Translations under genes and position numbers: made by a program | Notes under the pieces: generated by a model | What the model was told of the DNA's origin: nothing | What the model saw: only the letters and a program-made list of their open reading frames with translations | Database searches by the model: none | NCBI RefSeq assembly: GCF_029227915.1 | Contig: NC_079886.1 | Coordinates: 12,049,501 to 12,113,500, forward strand | From: Hydractinia symbiolongicarpus | Lineage: Eukaryota > Cnidaria > Hydrozoa > Anthoathecata > Hydractiniidae | Length of the DNA: 64,000 bases | Direction: 5' to 3' | Shown here: piece after piece, positions 1 to 10,493 of the stretch | Layout of the letters: every line of letters begins with the position of its first letter | How positions within the stretch are numbered: the first letter of the stretch is position 1

Positions 1-531
1 GGATTAGTGAAGTGCAAATGTCATGGTCAGAGTTTAGTTGAGATCAAATGCCCATTTAAATATAAAAAAAGTTTGAAGCTATGGAGAAACGATAAAAATT
101 GTCCCATTGATAAAGCTGGGAAATTCAAAAAAAATCATGCTTATTACTTCCAAGTACAACATCAAATGTTAGTAACTAAAATGAATTATTGTGACTTCTT
201 TGTTTTTTCACAAGGAAAGCAAGAAAATGATACTTTTCTGATCAGGGTTACAAAAAATGAACCATTTTGTCGGAAACTTCGTGAAAAACTGGCCATTGTA
301 TTCGAAAAGGTTTTGTTACCAGAGCTTGTCACTCGGAAAAGTGATCCCAAGTTACTAAATGAAGAAAAGGTGTATTGCATATGCAGAAGACCATCCTTCC
401 CACCTATGATTGGTTGTGACAATTTAGGCTCATGTGACATAGAATGGTTCCATTATTCTTGTGTGAAGATAACAAGAGCACCGAAAACTTGGCTATGTTC
501 TACCTGTCAGAATAATATTAAAAAAAAATAG
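1..531 (+). CDS. YqaJ-type nuclease with C-terminal PHD finger (3' part)
   Basis: The frame is open from the first base, so the gene starts upstream of the window; the first possible start codon inside it is GTG at 7. The visible part has a YqaJ/lambda-exonuclease core motif (VEIKCP, E-x-K metal-binding type) near residue 13 and the QVQHQM motif typical of this fold near residue 50. From about residue 122 there is a PHD finger with the Cys4-His-Cys3 pattern (CIC, CDN..C, WFHYSC, CSTC). The protein would cut DNA and read chromatin or bind zinc-dependent partners. It ends 91 bp from the 3' end of a THAP/DDE transposase gene on the other strand, so the two may form one two-gene transposon. The domain calls are firm. 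Function within an element is inference. Confidence 0.75.
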   Translation, partial: GLVKCKCHGQSLVEIKCPFKYKKSLKLWRNDKNCPIDKAGKFKKNHAYYFQVQHQMLVTKMNYCDFFVFSQGKQENDTFLIRVTKNEPFCRKLREKLAIVFEKVLLPELVTRKSDPKLLNEEKVYCICRRPSFPPMIGCDNLGSCDIEWFHYSCVKITRAPKTWLCSTCQNNIKKK

Positions 532-622
532 TGTGTCACATTATATCAAAGTAATATATGTAATATAATATAACAATATGTTAGTTGTGTGCGAAGTATC
601 AAATTCTCTGTAATAATATATG

Positions 623-2234
623 TTATATAATGCCTTTGTTCAAGTTCACCAAAGCACATATAACGATAAACACATCGTCCAATAAATCTACTTGAGTGAT
701 AGGTATGGTTGTGTTCAAAATTTTAAACTTTCTCAAACGTCCAATAACTCTCTCAATGTGGATTCGAACATTGGCTATTTTTCGAGATCGATCTACATCC
801 ATTGCTGACATTTGTTCCTTCCCTCTGGTAAATTCAGGTATTTTTAATACCACGCCTCGTGTTGCCAACTCTTGCTCGATAAGGAATCCTCGATCAGCCA
901 AAACAAGATCTCCATTTTCGACTAAATCCAAAAAACCACTTTTTATTGTTATTTCCTTATCAGAGACTCTACCTCCCCATCCTTCTGATAGGAAACTAAC
1001 ACTTCCTGTTGGAGAACATGCAACCAAATACTTGATGGTATTAGTATTCTTGTAATTAGACCATGTCTGTGCTCTGGCATTGAGATTTAATGGACGTTGT
1101 ATGAATATCTCAGTGCAGTCAATGATGCAGCGACAACTTAGGTACTTTTTGAAACACTTCGGCATATGCTTACGTATAGCTTCCTTCTCAGGCCACACAA
1201 TTAAAAAAAGTAAAGATTTTGATAATACTTTAAGCAAGCTTCGATAAATTTTGGTGACCATTTTGCATGTAATTCCAAACCTGAAAGCGATATCTTTGTT
1301 ATACAAGCCAAGTTTCAATTTTACCAGGACAACAACAAGGTGATCTTTCGGTGTCAATATTCTGCTGATACGTTTCATTTTATTTTTGATAATTGCAAAT
1401 ACCCAGTTGAAGCGTGCTTGGTCCAATCCAGTATAAAAATAAAAATAATTTTTGTGACTTTTCAAATGTCCATAATTTAGTTGGAATTTTCTTGACAAAT
1501 TGTTTTTATTTTTTAACTGATGGATTTCAGCCATCCTGTTGACAAGTTCATTTTGGATGCTACAGTATTTTCGAGTCACTTCCTTGATGTTATTTTCTTT
1601 TTCTTTCACAACATTCTCTATTTCTGTCACTTTTTGTTTTAATTTTTCAATCTCCATATCTTGTGGGCTTAGCTCTTCCTCCTCTGGTTCCAAAACTTCA
1701 CTGGGCTCTTCCACAACAGGAAGATTTGAGCGCTGCTTAACTCTCAGACGTGCACGTTGGAATCGATCCTGTTTCTCTTTCTTTTTTTCCTCACTCATTT
1801 TTTTCCCAATTCGGTCGAAAACTGATGGCACAAAATCAGGGCTCAGTGGGTCCTTTGATTTTTTTCCTACAAAAAGAATAGAATATTCCATATATTCACA
1901 GTGACTAGATGTGCAAAACATTGACTTACTGGGAGTGAAAGAATCTCAGTGCGGTAGTAAATACGAGACAGGGAGGCCTCACCCAGAGGGGGGAAGAGGG
2001 AGTTTCAAACGTTTATGGACAAGAGAAATGAATATACATACCAGATGTGAAATGCAGATGGCATACTTTAGCATTTCCAATTAGCTGTTCTGGCCAATCC
2101 ACCCTGCCAATCGCAGTCAACCATCTTTTTCTGACGTCTGGGTATTTCTTCGAAGGAATTCGAAAAAAACCACCACTTCCATCGCCTTTCTTGCGTCTGT
2201 TCGTACAATTCGGTACACAGCAACTATCAGGCAT
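623..2234 (-). CDS. THAP-domain DDE (DDE_Tnp_4) transposase, two exons
   Basis: Exon 1 (2234-2042) encodes a THAP zinc finger: C-x4-C near the start, W at mid-domain and HLHF at its end. Exon 2 (1866-623) carries the rest. The intron (2041-1867) starts GTATGT and ends TTTGTAG. Joining in phase 1 gives G-K-K-S-K-D-P followed by FVPSVF, the AVPTIF-like box that closes THAP domains, which supports the splice choice over the longer unspliced start. A charged coiled coil follows, then a helix-turn-helix region and the DDE core: IDCTE (D1), LADRGF (D2) and HIERVIGRL (E). All three catalytic residues are present and the spliced length is about 478 residues, so this copy could be intact. It should cut and join terminal repeats of a PIF/Harbinger/ISL2EU-like element; the terminal repeats themselves were not located. 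Confidence 0.8.
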
Positions 2235-3722
2235 CCTTCCACAATCAGTACTTCAACGTTTACGACGAATATTTTAAATAATTTTAAGTTTTTTCTCTCT
2301 AACTATCACAACACGTCTTCCCTCTTCGATAACTTCCTTATGAAAGAACGAAAAGGCGCGGCTAATGTTTTGCCTGTCGATTTTTACGGCAAGCCGCGCA
2401 TGCGCAGAAGTGCCGAAAAATGTAAACATTGAAATTCGTCTATGGATCTGCAAGTTTGACATGGATTAACATGGAAGAGCATTTAATAAAGGATTTATTT
2501 GCAAAGTATAGCTAACTAGTTATATAAAAAAGAGCACAGATGAAATTGATTGAAAATAAAATACACACTTCAATGATATAATGACTGGCTTTGACTTTTC
2601 GTTAGAAATTATTGTATATAAATATTACATAACTAGCTAGGAAGGGATATATATAATAGCATGTTACACTGTATTACTGTGTTCTTAATTTTGGTAAAAT
2701 GCATGAATAAATTTAGGCAAGTTCCACTTTTACAATTTTGTGATAGCTTAGTAATTTTGGTACATTGACATAAGAAAAATTTGGCAACCGAAAATATTTG
2801 ACGAAAACAGTTAAAGTCACTTTAAAAAGTTATTCTCCATTAAATTTGTTTATTTTAACCACAGTATATTATTTTATTTTATATTTCGCAGCGGTCAAAA
2901 CTTTGTACTTTACAGATTAAAGTTATTCCAATGCAAAATTGAGGCGTAGCAATTTTCAAAGCTAGGTTGGTGTTCAAACTGCACTGTTTGATGTTTTTTG
3001 AAGTTGAGTGATAATTAGAAATGAGTTTTTATGATCCTATTATTAGCATCTGGGCACTTGCCCACCTATATATCTGATTACTGTATGAATAAGGTTACGA
3101 TATATATGAGTGACCCAGTGTGACCCCTAGCTAACAAAAACTACGAGACAGATACAGCCAGCTTTTTGACAATGTTTAATTTGGTTTATAAAAAATGTAG
3201 GTAGCTAGCTCTGCCCTGCTTAGTTAAATAATGTTTCTAGCAAACACAAAATAAGAAATTTTGGATTTTTTTTAATATTATAGCTAGCTAGGTATCTGTT
3301 TAATAAGCATAGAACTATTAGTTTAGAAAAAAACCCATTGTTTTCTTTACTTGTGTTTAATGAGCTACATTATTTTGGCTGTACTAGTAGCTATATAAAT
3401 CTTGAATGACATAACTAGCAATTCCTCTTTGATCAGCACTGTGATATTTTAAGACAATATTAACACTTGTGATGTAACTAGCTTCCAAAATAAGGTTTCT
3501 TTCTCTTTTGACTGCCAACTTTTCATGATGAGTGTACCCCACAACTCGAAGCAATTAACTTAATAACCATGTTTAGGTCTTGAACTTTCATAATATACAA
3601 TCTTATGTCAATACTGAGTATCCTTCCTTTAAATAATTGTAAAATCAATATATCGCACCAGTTTAAAAAGTGAAAATACAAAGGAAAAAATGATTAATTC
3701 TCTGCGTACTGCATTTTTTTTT
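2235..3722. other. Non-coding AT-rich stretch
   Basis: No supported gene is seen. The only notable texture is frequent TAGC/AGCTAGCTA motifs, recurring elsewhere in the window. The THAP gene promoter and any right terminal repeat of that element should lie here, but neither could be pinned down. Confidence 0.4.
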
Positions 3723-3957
3723 ACAAAATTAGACAAATTAAATGAAGTTTAATTAAAAATAATAATTTAGCTCTGATCTAAGTATTCAAGTGAGATTCGG
3801 CTTCCGTAAATTTACTGCTTCAAAGACCCATTGTGAAGGCCAAAATAGTGAATAATAGTGCTAAAGGTGTTAGGGGAGTGGTGGTGGGCACTTGAATACT
3901 TAGATCAGAGCTAAATTATTATTTTAATTAAACTTTATTTCATTTGTCTAATTTTGT
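3723..3957. repeat. Palindromic MITE with ~70-bp inverted repeats
   Basis: The left arm (about 3723-3795) begins ACAAAATTAGACAAATT and includes TTTAGCTCTGATCTAAG. The right arm (about 3887-3957) is its reverse complement with few mismatches. The centre is about 90 bp with no coding potential. A diverged direct repeat of half of the arm follows at about 3957-4001, so the locus may hold one full and one partial copy. No clear target-site duplication is visible. Superfamily unassigned. Confidence 0.7.
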
Positions 3958-4190
3958 AAATAATAATTTAGCCTCTGATCGTAAGCATTCAAATGAGATT
4001 TCAAAGCCACCTATTTTGGATTCAACAAACAGTTTAGTAAAAACTGGGCAAGGACTAGTATATGGTTAAACAGAACTACATATTAACGGTTTGTCTGTTA
4101 TAACTCCTGGCAATGCCACAATGTACCATAACGGTACATGTCTATTACATATATATAGACATATACAAAATCTAACGCAAGTAAATGTGT

Positions 4191-5981
4191 TTATAAACAT
4201 TTAAGAAGTTCGTTCCCAAAGCTCTTGCTTATGGGCAATTTGTAATGTGTTGCAAACGTGCTAGTGCCTCTCCAGCCTGCCGCTTTTGCGATTGTCTTCA
4301 TAGGTACGCCTATGTCCTCTGCCTTGCTGGTAGACGCACTCCTTGTGGAATGGGTGCTGAACGTCTTAATATCGATGCCAGCCAAGCCTAAAGGCCGGTT
4401 TCCATACAGCTACATTTTGCGCCCAGTCGTAAAATGCGCCGTGACTTTTGATCTACGCATGCGCATTATCAGAATAATGCCGCTGACCTCGCGCTTTTGC
4501 ATGCGCTGGCGCGATTTAAAAAATGTTGAACAGGCTCTACTTTATGCGAGCTACATTTTGCGCTTCAGCTTAACAGCCAATCAAAAGGTAGCAATCTACA
4601 TGAATTACGAAAGAATTTTTAATTAGATCATTTCAATATGGCTAGCAAAATCTCGTTTCTGTGTTAAATTTTTGTCAAAGCCAAATGAATGTAGAGAAAC
4701 AGAATATATATCAATCAAGTGAAGTAGATGAAAAACAAAATAACATTAATGAGTCTGTGGAAGCACAAAGAAACAACATTGTAAACAAACTTAAAAAGAC
4801 TACTCGTGATCTGACGATATTAAATCCATAAGCAAAACGTTGTATAGTCCTTTGATTCTTCTTTCTATGGAAAGTCGTCTCATCCACATGTTTTTCTTAC
4901 GTATTTTACAACGTTGTTTATTTCTACGCCATAAAAATATTGCTAGGACTACTCTCAAATTTTGCAGCAACAAATATCGTCAGTTAACATCAGCCATGTT
5001 TTGCAAAAAACACGTGAGCAAAAATCGCGAAATGGAAATGGTTCGGTATATGTGATAAAAGTCGCGGCGCATTTTACGACTGGGCGCAAAATGTAGCTGT
5101 ATGGAAACCGGCCTTAAGAAAGTTTTAACGTATTTTGCAATGGTGGTGATTCCGATAGGTTTATGGGGATATGCATAAAAGAGAAGTAGTTCCCTTGGTT
5201 GGTTTTCAAGGTTCTCTCGTATAAGGTCTGTCCTCCTCAGGTATTCATCTAGGCAGTGGACTATACATATCCGGTTATCGAGGTGGTACTTCTCGAATTG
5301 CAGAGGTTCCTGATGTTTGCCTGGTTTTGTTGTCTTCATGATTGTAGAGATGTAGAAAGTGTACCTATCTGAAGATCGATGACAAAAGTTAACCTTTAGG
5401 GCACCTATTGTCTGGGCTCTCTGGCCACTCAGGTGGCACAACAAGGCGGCTAGTTTTTTCGTTAGTAACTTTAACTCCAGGTGCTGGTTACCAGGCAAGG
5501 TTGTCATATAGTTTAATATTACATCAGGGTCATATATCACAGTGTGTTTTGGTAGGGAAGGACGTAGCTTGAAAACTCCCTTGATTAGTCTGCTAACGTC
5601 CTCGTTCTTACCAAAGCTTGTTCCTGCATCCTTTGGTAATACAGCTGACAGGGCTGACCTTGCCGCTGCGATGTATCCATAACTTGCCTTTTCTACGTGG
5701 AAAAGGAAAGCAAGGAAGTCCATACCTTGTTTATGACTAGCCCTATAAGGCTCTGGGATTTTTTCACTTTTACAAAACTTCAGCCATTTCCTTAAATAGA
5801 GATTATAGCTGGATTGGGTTTTTTCTGACCACGATGCAGTGAGCAGTTGTTTAAGATCGTCAGAACATGACTGTTTTAGGTTTATTGCCTCCCTGAGACA
5901 ATTGCTATCCGAAGACTTAGATTTGGGTGCAGTGGATGAAAGACACTTGGTTGCTGTGGAAGCAGTAATAGGTCCATTCAA
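4191..5981 (-). pseudogene. Tyrosine recombinase of DIRS element A, split by a MITE
   Basis: The N-terminal core-binding part and first catalytic segment lie at 5981-5118, with the catalytic Arg in SGQRAQ. The C-terminal segment lies at 4392-4191 and holds the H-x-x-R box (STHSTRS) and the GW....ATHY box with the nucleophile Tyr. Between them sits a 719-bp insertion (4396-5114) flanked by TAA. Both halves are otherwise in frame and all expected catalytic residues are present. The recombinase normally integrates circular cDNA of the element. Confidence 0.85.
4396..5114. mobile_element. Harbinger-like MITE inserted in the DIRS recombinase
   Basis: The element starts AGGCCGGTTTCCATACAGC and ends with the reverse complement; inverted repeats extend about 50 bp, reaching GCGCCCAGTCGTAAAATGCG. 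It is flanked by direct TAA at 4393-4395 and 5115-5117. Three-bp TWA target duplications and GGxCxxTTTCCAT-like ends are typical of PIF/Harbinger non-autonomous elements. There is no credible coding capacity. The target is the recombinase gene of DIRS A, so the MITE is the younger insertion. Confidence 0.85.
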
Positions 5982-6790
5982 GGTAAAACAAGAATTTCTT
6001 TAATGATTAGTTCAAAATACCCTGTGAACCATGGTTGGTTAGGCCAGTCCGGAATTACCAGGATACCTACTGCCTTATCACTATGGATCTTTTGAATTAC
6101 CTGGGGAAGGCAGGCGAAGGGTGGAAAGGCATAAAACGAGATATTGTGCCAATCCTCAGTAAACGAGTTTACTCCGATGCAGTTGGGACCAGGTCGATAT
6201 GAGAAAAAGGCAGGTAACTGCGTGTTTATTCTACTCGCGAAGAGGTCTGTTTCTGGACGGAAGTCCAGTTCGTTCAGTGCATAGCGGAATGTTGATTTGT
6301 TTAACATCCATTCTGTTCTTGTCTCCTGTTGTCGCGACTCTCTGTCTGCTTCTACATTAAGAATGCCAGGGAGATGTGTAGCGACTATCCAATTATTTTT
6401 GCTTATTGCCCATTCCCAAATGCTATGTGTAATCTTATTCATTGGGATAGATTTTACGCTACCCATTTTGTTTATACAGGCTACTGCTGAAGTGTTATCC
6501 ATCTTTAGCAATATGGTAGTGTTTGCAGTATGGTTGCAAAGAGCCTGTAGTCCAAAGAATGCTGCCATTAGTTCTAGGACATTTATGTGGTGTTCCTGCT
6601 CCAGAGATGAAACTCACCCCCTGTGTGGGTTTGTGTCATTGACGCTCCCCAACCTCTTGTTGAGGCATCCGTGGATATAATGACCTGGGGGTTGCCTCGA
6701 ACTATTGGGGCTATGCTACCCCATAAATTATTCTTTCATAAAGATATGTCACCCATGGCAGTAGGGGTTAATGTGATCTGCACATCAAAG
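5978..6790 (-). pseudogene. RNase H region of DIRS element A
   Basis: The open part (6568-5978) begins MAAFFGLQAL, contains the LLKMDNTSAV strand with a catalytic Asp, and continues with HLPGILNVEAD and DLFASRIN, typical of the DIRS RNase H and its C-terminal extension. Upstream to about 6790 a second frame carries a TDAS..GWG strand (first catalytic Asp), so at least one frameshift separates it from the RT ORF. It degrades RNA in the RNA:DNA hybrid during reverse transcription. Confidence 0.75.
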
Positions 6791-7804
6791 TTTCCGGCGC
6801 TCTTTTTTTAAGGACTCAATTTTTAGTCTTTCGATAGATCTATAGTAGAGTCTACCGTGTGGTACCCCAATAAGGCTGCTGGTAAACTTACCAATTAATC
6901 GCGCTAGAGTTCTTATTGTTATCTTCTCTCTCTGTGTCACTGCTTGACACAGATCGATTATGGCTGCCTTCTTTTTGGGGGTGAGAGCGACGGTCATATT
7001 CACTGTATCGATGACGAATCCAAGGAATTCCAAAACTTGTTTTGGTTCAAACTCGGATTTGTCTGGGTGGACCGTAAATCCCAGTGAATCTAACAAAACA
7101 ACGGTTTTGTGTACGTTATTGCAGCACTGTTGTTTACTGACGTTCATAGTGATCAAGTCGTCAATGCAGTCAGCAATGGTGACCTGTTCCTTCCTTAATT
7201 TAGATAAGGGTGGTTTCATTATCTTGGTGAATTTTCGAGGTTCTTCTGTATAGCCGAAGGGGAGTACCAGGAACACGTATACCTTACCCTCATGTTCGAA
7301 TTTTAGGAGCTTCTGGCTTTCTTTGTGTATTGGTATGCTATAGTATGCATCCTTGATATCAAGTTTTGCCAGATACAAGTCCTTTTGGATTAATCGGAGA
7401 ATGGACGTTAAGGTTTGCATCTTAAACTTTCTTTTCTCAATGTGTACATTGAGTTTTTTCAGGTTTAGGATGAGCCTGAACCCACCGTCTGATTTCTCGG
7501 TGACGAATATGGGTGAGATAAAGTCGCCTGGTTTGCGACTGCTCAACCTTATTACACCTTTCCCCAAAAGGCTTTGAATTTCTTCGTCAATGAAGAGTTT
7601 CTTTTTTCTATCTAGGGGGTATGTCCGATATGGGGTTTGGGGCATCTCGTTTACTAGAATTTGCAAACCAGACACTGTCTGGAGGATCTCCCCATCGGTA
7701 GTTATGTCTTTCCACTGATCAAAATGAAACCTGAGAGAACCGGGTTTAAAATATTTGACTTTTGACCTTAGAAAAGCTTTTTTATTATTATTATTATTAA
7801 TCAT
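6785..7804 (-). CDS. Reverse transcriptase of DIRS element A
   Basis: An ORF of 339 residues with the RT palm: LAKLDIKDAYYSIPI (first Asp), LPFGYTEEPRKFTK, and CIDDLITM in place of the usual YxDD or YIDD. The thumb-like block LARLIGKFTSSLIGVPHGRLYY is characteristic of DIRS and Ngaro-type elements. The RNase H domain follows after a frameshift. The Tyr-to-Cys change in the active-site box may be tolerated or may be decay. The N-terminal leader is rich in Asn codons from an AAT-type microsatellite, so the true start may lie further in. Confidence 0.8.
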   Translation of the reverse strand: MINNNNNKKAFLRSKVKYFKPGSLRFHFDQWKDITTDGEILQTVSGLQILVNEMPQTPYRTYPLDRKKKLFIDEEIQSLLGKGVIRLSSRKPGDFISPIFVTEKSDGGFRLILNLKKLNVHIEKRKFKMQTLTSILRLIQKDLYLAKLDIKDAYYSIPIHKESQKLLKFEHEGKVYVFLVLPFGYTEEPRKFTKIMKPPLSKLRKEQVTIADCIDDLITMNVSKQQCCNNVHKTVVLLDSLGFTVHPDKSEFEPKQVLEFLGFVIDTVNMTVALTPKKKAAIIDLCQAVTQREKITIRTLARLIGKFTSSLIGVPHGRLYYRSIERLKIESLKKERRKL

Positions 7805-8123
7805 ATTTATACAGGTTTACATCTTCAGTATGATATAATATATCTGCACTGTTATCAACGAGTGACCTGTTAAAACAAAAATAAACAAAGTAAACAAAGA
7901 GCCAAAAATTGTTTTTTGTTTTTAAATAATATATATAAAATTATGAGAATGTTAGAAAAAAAGAAAGAAAAGAAAATAAGAATCAAATAGCAGACTATGA
8001 ACAGAAAAAATAGCAAAAATGGGAATTAGAAAAAATTTGAGTTTAGGATTCAAACTTCACAACATTAGAAATTAGAGAAACAATAGCGTATCTCCGAGAC
8101 ACCCTGTAACGTATAGGATCAAG

Positions 8124-8953
8124 CTAAGGTAAGTTGCCAAAATCTAGGGTCTCAGTATCGCTTACCTCAGGGATTAATTTTTCCTGTTGGTGTGCTTGGA
8201 AAAGTTGCTGTTGTGGCTGCGGTACGGTTTCTTTGATTGGGATTGCCCATTGTGGTAGTTGGTCCTCTTTTGGGGCTAGTAAGCCTTTGTTTGATGAAGG
8301 CTCGAATCTTCTTTTTTGGCCTCTTTCCAGGAGTGATTTGAGCTGGTTCTCCTTTTTCAGCTTCTCAAGCCTTTCGCAGACGGAGGAACCAAACAGCCAT
8401 TCGGAATCCTCTTCCACTTCCGTAGCTAAGGCTACGTACTCTTTTGGCAAGGAAGGCTTAATTAAGTCTCGCCTGACCTGATTTAGCAGCTGGGAGGTCT
8501 TACCAGCGAGGTTCATGGCGTCATTAAGGTCGTTTAACGGACCCTTTGTGTCTGCGTTGGCATCACCGGATTTCTCCACCAACGTAGATGAAGCTTTCAG
8601 AAGCATAGCAACCGACGCTGAATGCATGTTTTGGATGTCCTGCATTTTAACGTCAGTGGACCTGTGAAAATTGGAAGTGTTTTCCAAATTTCGGTGTTTG
8701 TTCTCTTTGGGAGTAGAAAGTTGCAGTTCGATGGAATTGCTACCGTTTCTAACTTCCACTTGAGAACATCGCCCTTGAGCCTTTTTTGCCAAAACACTTT
8801 GGCGGCACATGCCACTGATGACGTGACTTCTGGTCCCGAGGCTGTGCAGTCCACGGGGATAGGAACAGGGTATTCGGGGTCCTGTAAGGTGAAGTCATGG
8901 TCGCCATTTTTGCTGTGCTGTGGGAGCATGGAATCGTCGCTTTCCTGTTGCAT
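8124..8953 (-). pseudogene. Gag-like protein of DIRS element A
   Basis: Two overlapping frames (8953-8597 and 8810-8124) make one gene with a frameshift near 8700. The first frame has KRLKGDVLKWKLETVAIP and a PxxCNFLLPKRTNTEIW block that matches the gag of DIRS element C here (LKGRLENVQIPTNC..CNKPIW). The second frame carries the charged C-terminal half (AGKTSQLLNQVRRDLIKP, LFGSSVCERLEKLKKENQ), also mirrored in element C. No zinc knuckle is seen. Presumed nucleocapsid-type structural protein. Confidence 0.65.
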
Positions 8954-9074
8954 TATGCTTAAACCGAATAATTAATAAAAGGAATTAACATTAGAGGAAT
9001 TATCCTAACCTAACACCAGCACTATAAACTCATTTAGTTTATATCACTTAGCTATGTCTCAATACAAAAGATAC

Positions 9075-10085
9075 CTACCACTCTTTAACATGTTCTGGAG
9101 GCACTTCGACATCTTCTGGAATAAGCATCAACACTTCCGAGACGAAGCTTCTTTCAGGACCATCTTTCAAATAATATAGCATGTGACTACCTACTACTAT
9201 ATGGTCCAGCCTATACATCTTTTTACTCCAGAAAGCATCGGTGGCACGCCGTTTCGCATCACCGTGCTCTTCTCCAGGTTGCAGGAGGTACAAGTATAAA
9301 CCATCCTCAGGTAGAGGCTTTTCCTCTGGATATTCCTCGCTTTTTGCAAGTGGGACATCTTCGAGCTTGATCGCCTTATTGGGCTTTATGCCGATCATAG
9401 TAGTCTTGGTATTGTTGAGACCTTTCACTATAGTGTACAAATGCTTGATCCAGGTGGTACTAGTTTCATCGGATGCTAACTCCTGGGCATCTTGGGGCTT
9501 GAATAGTCTTTCCGCAAGGACCTTGTTGTAACTTTTGACAAAGGCCGTGAATGTATGGTGATATTTCATGGTAGCTCTCTTGATCTCAACCCCCTTGCCT
9601 TCCATTAGTTTCGTTACGTCGGATTTGAATTCGGAACCATTGTCGCACTGAAAAATCTTGGGGTATCGTAAAGGTCCCGCCCTGTAGATATCCTTTATCA
9701 TCTCCACGACCTCGCTAGGTCTCTTCGTTCTTAGGGACCTCGCTACTTTGTAACGTGCGGCTACATCGATGCCCGTGAGGATGTACTTGTAGGTGCTACC
9801 ATATAGCTTGTCATGTGGCATGTACAACAGATCAAATTGGTGCATATCATTCGGTGTTATAATGGTAAAATGAGGGTAGTCAATACGTTTTGGGCCCTGA
9901 ATGTGTCGTAGCCATAGGAGTTGCCTACTAAGCCAATGTATTACCTTCTTTTTGTAGAGACTGCTCTCATTCGAGAGTAATTTAACGGCCTTTCGTCCGG
10001 TCCAGAGATGTTCTGGGATATAGTAGATATTTCCCAGCTTTTCTGCTTCCTCCTCCGTAATGATATGTGGTGATTTTTCTGACAT
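9075..10085 (-). CDS. Polinton integrase (rve type) with catalytic Glu replaced by Lys
   Basis: An uninterrupted ORF of 336 residues. The N-terminal part has a basic, leucine-rich stretch (KKKVIHWLSRQLLWLRHI). The rve core has HQFDLLYMP (first Asp) and FQCDNGSEFKSD (second Asp). Exactly 35 residues after that Asp, where DD35E enzymes have Glu, the sequence reads AFVKSYNKVL, so the catalytic residue is Lys (codon at 9534-9536). A chromo-like C-terminal segment (KKMYRLDHIVVG....YYLKD) follows. The protein would insert element DNA, but this copy is predicted inactive unless the Glu shifted elsewhere. Confidence 0.85.
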   Translation of the reverse strand: MSEKSPHIITEEEAEKLGNIYYIPEHLWTGRKAVKLLSNESSLYKKKVIHWLSRQLLWLRHIQGPKRIDYPHFTIITPNDMHQFDLLYMPHDKLYGSTYKYILTGIDVAARYKVARSLRTKRPSEVVEMIKDIYRAGPLRYPKIFQCDNGSEFKSDVTKLMEGKGVEIKRATMKYHHTFTAFVKSYNKVLAERLFKPQDAQELASDETSTTWIKHLYTIVKGLNNTKTTMIGIKPNKAIKLEDVPLAKSEEYPEEKPLPEDGLYLYLLQPGEEHGDAKRRATDAFWSKKMYRLDHIVVGSHMLYYLKDGPERSFVSEVLMLIPEDVEVPPEHVKEW

Positions 10086-10112
10086 ATTTATTATATGTCA
10101 GAAAACGCGTTC

Positions 10113-10490
10113 TTACAGATACTTGTAAGCCACGAAGCCTAGCAGGGACAGGGAGCCAAGGACGAACGTGAGTTTACCATCCTGTTGCTGCTTCGAGGGT
10201 GTGTAAAAGTCCTTCAATTGTGGGGCCTTTCCATCAGAGGCAATATAAAATTGGTACATGCTATCGTCTAATTCTTTTAGGCTTCTGCCGGCTTTTATTT
10301 GTTTCTCTCGTTCCTCGTTGAACCAGTCCAATTTAGCCTGCCTCTTACGTATCCACTGCGCCCGGGCCGTGTTGAGCCTTTCAACCGCAAGGTCATGTCT
10401 TTTCCTCTCCGCCTTACCATGCCCGGAAGTTTGCTGAATAGATAATTGGTCCCGGAGAAGGCTAGGGTGTTCATTAACGCGCCCCCGCAA
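10113..10490 (-). CDS. Small Polinton protein with C-terminal membrane segment
   Basis: A 125-residue ORF between the integrase and capsid genes on the same strand. The first 100 residues are highly charged and probably helical (ARAQWIRKRQAKLDWFNEER). The last 20 are hydrophobic (LTFVLGSLSLLGFVAYKYL), consistent with a tail anchor. I do not recognise a named family. Position and strand suggest a virion or membrane-associated function, which is inference. Confidence 0.6.
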   Translation of the reverse strand: MRGRVNEHPSLLRDQLSIQQTSGHGKAERKRHDLAVERLNTARAQWIRKRQAKLDWFNEEREKQIKAGRSLKELDDSMYQFYIASDGKAPQLKDFYTPSKQQQDGKLTFVLGSLSLLGFVAYKYL

Positions 10491-10493
10491 TGA

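Larger units (their letters stand above)
4191..8953 (-). mobile_element. DIRS-like tyrosine-recombinase retrotransposon A
   Basis: On the minus strand the order is gag (8953-8124), reverse transcriptase (7804-6785), RNase H (about 6790-5978) and tyrosine recombinase (5981-4191). This is the order of DIRS elements, which integrate with a recombinase rather than a DDE integrase. Several frames are shifted and the recombinase is split by a MITE, so this copy is inactive. The terminal repeats were not found: only about 120 bp separates the gag start from the neighbouring Polinton integrase. Confidence 0.8.

Noticed and set aside
1867-1921. ATG at 1921 as the start of the DDE transposase
   Set aside because: Those codons lie in the intron; splicing from exon 1 to 1866 completes the THAP domain and its FVPSVF closing box.
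8954-9074. Terminal repeat shared by DIRS element A and the Polinton
   Set aside because: The 120-bp gap has no inverted or direct match that I could find near 4190 or 16350, so no boundary is claimed.
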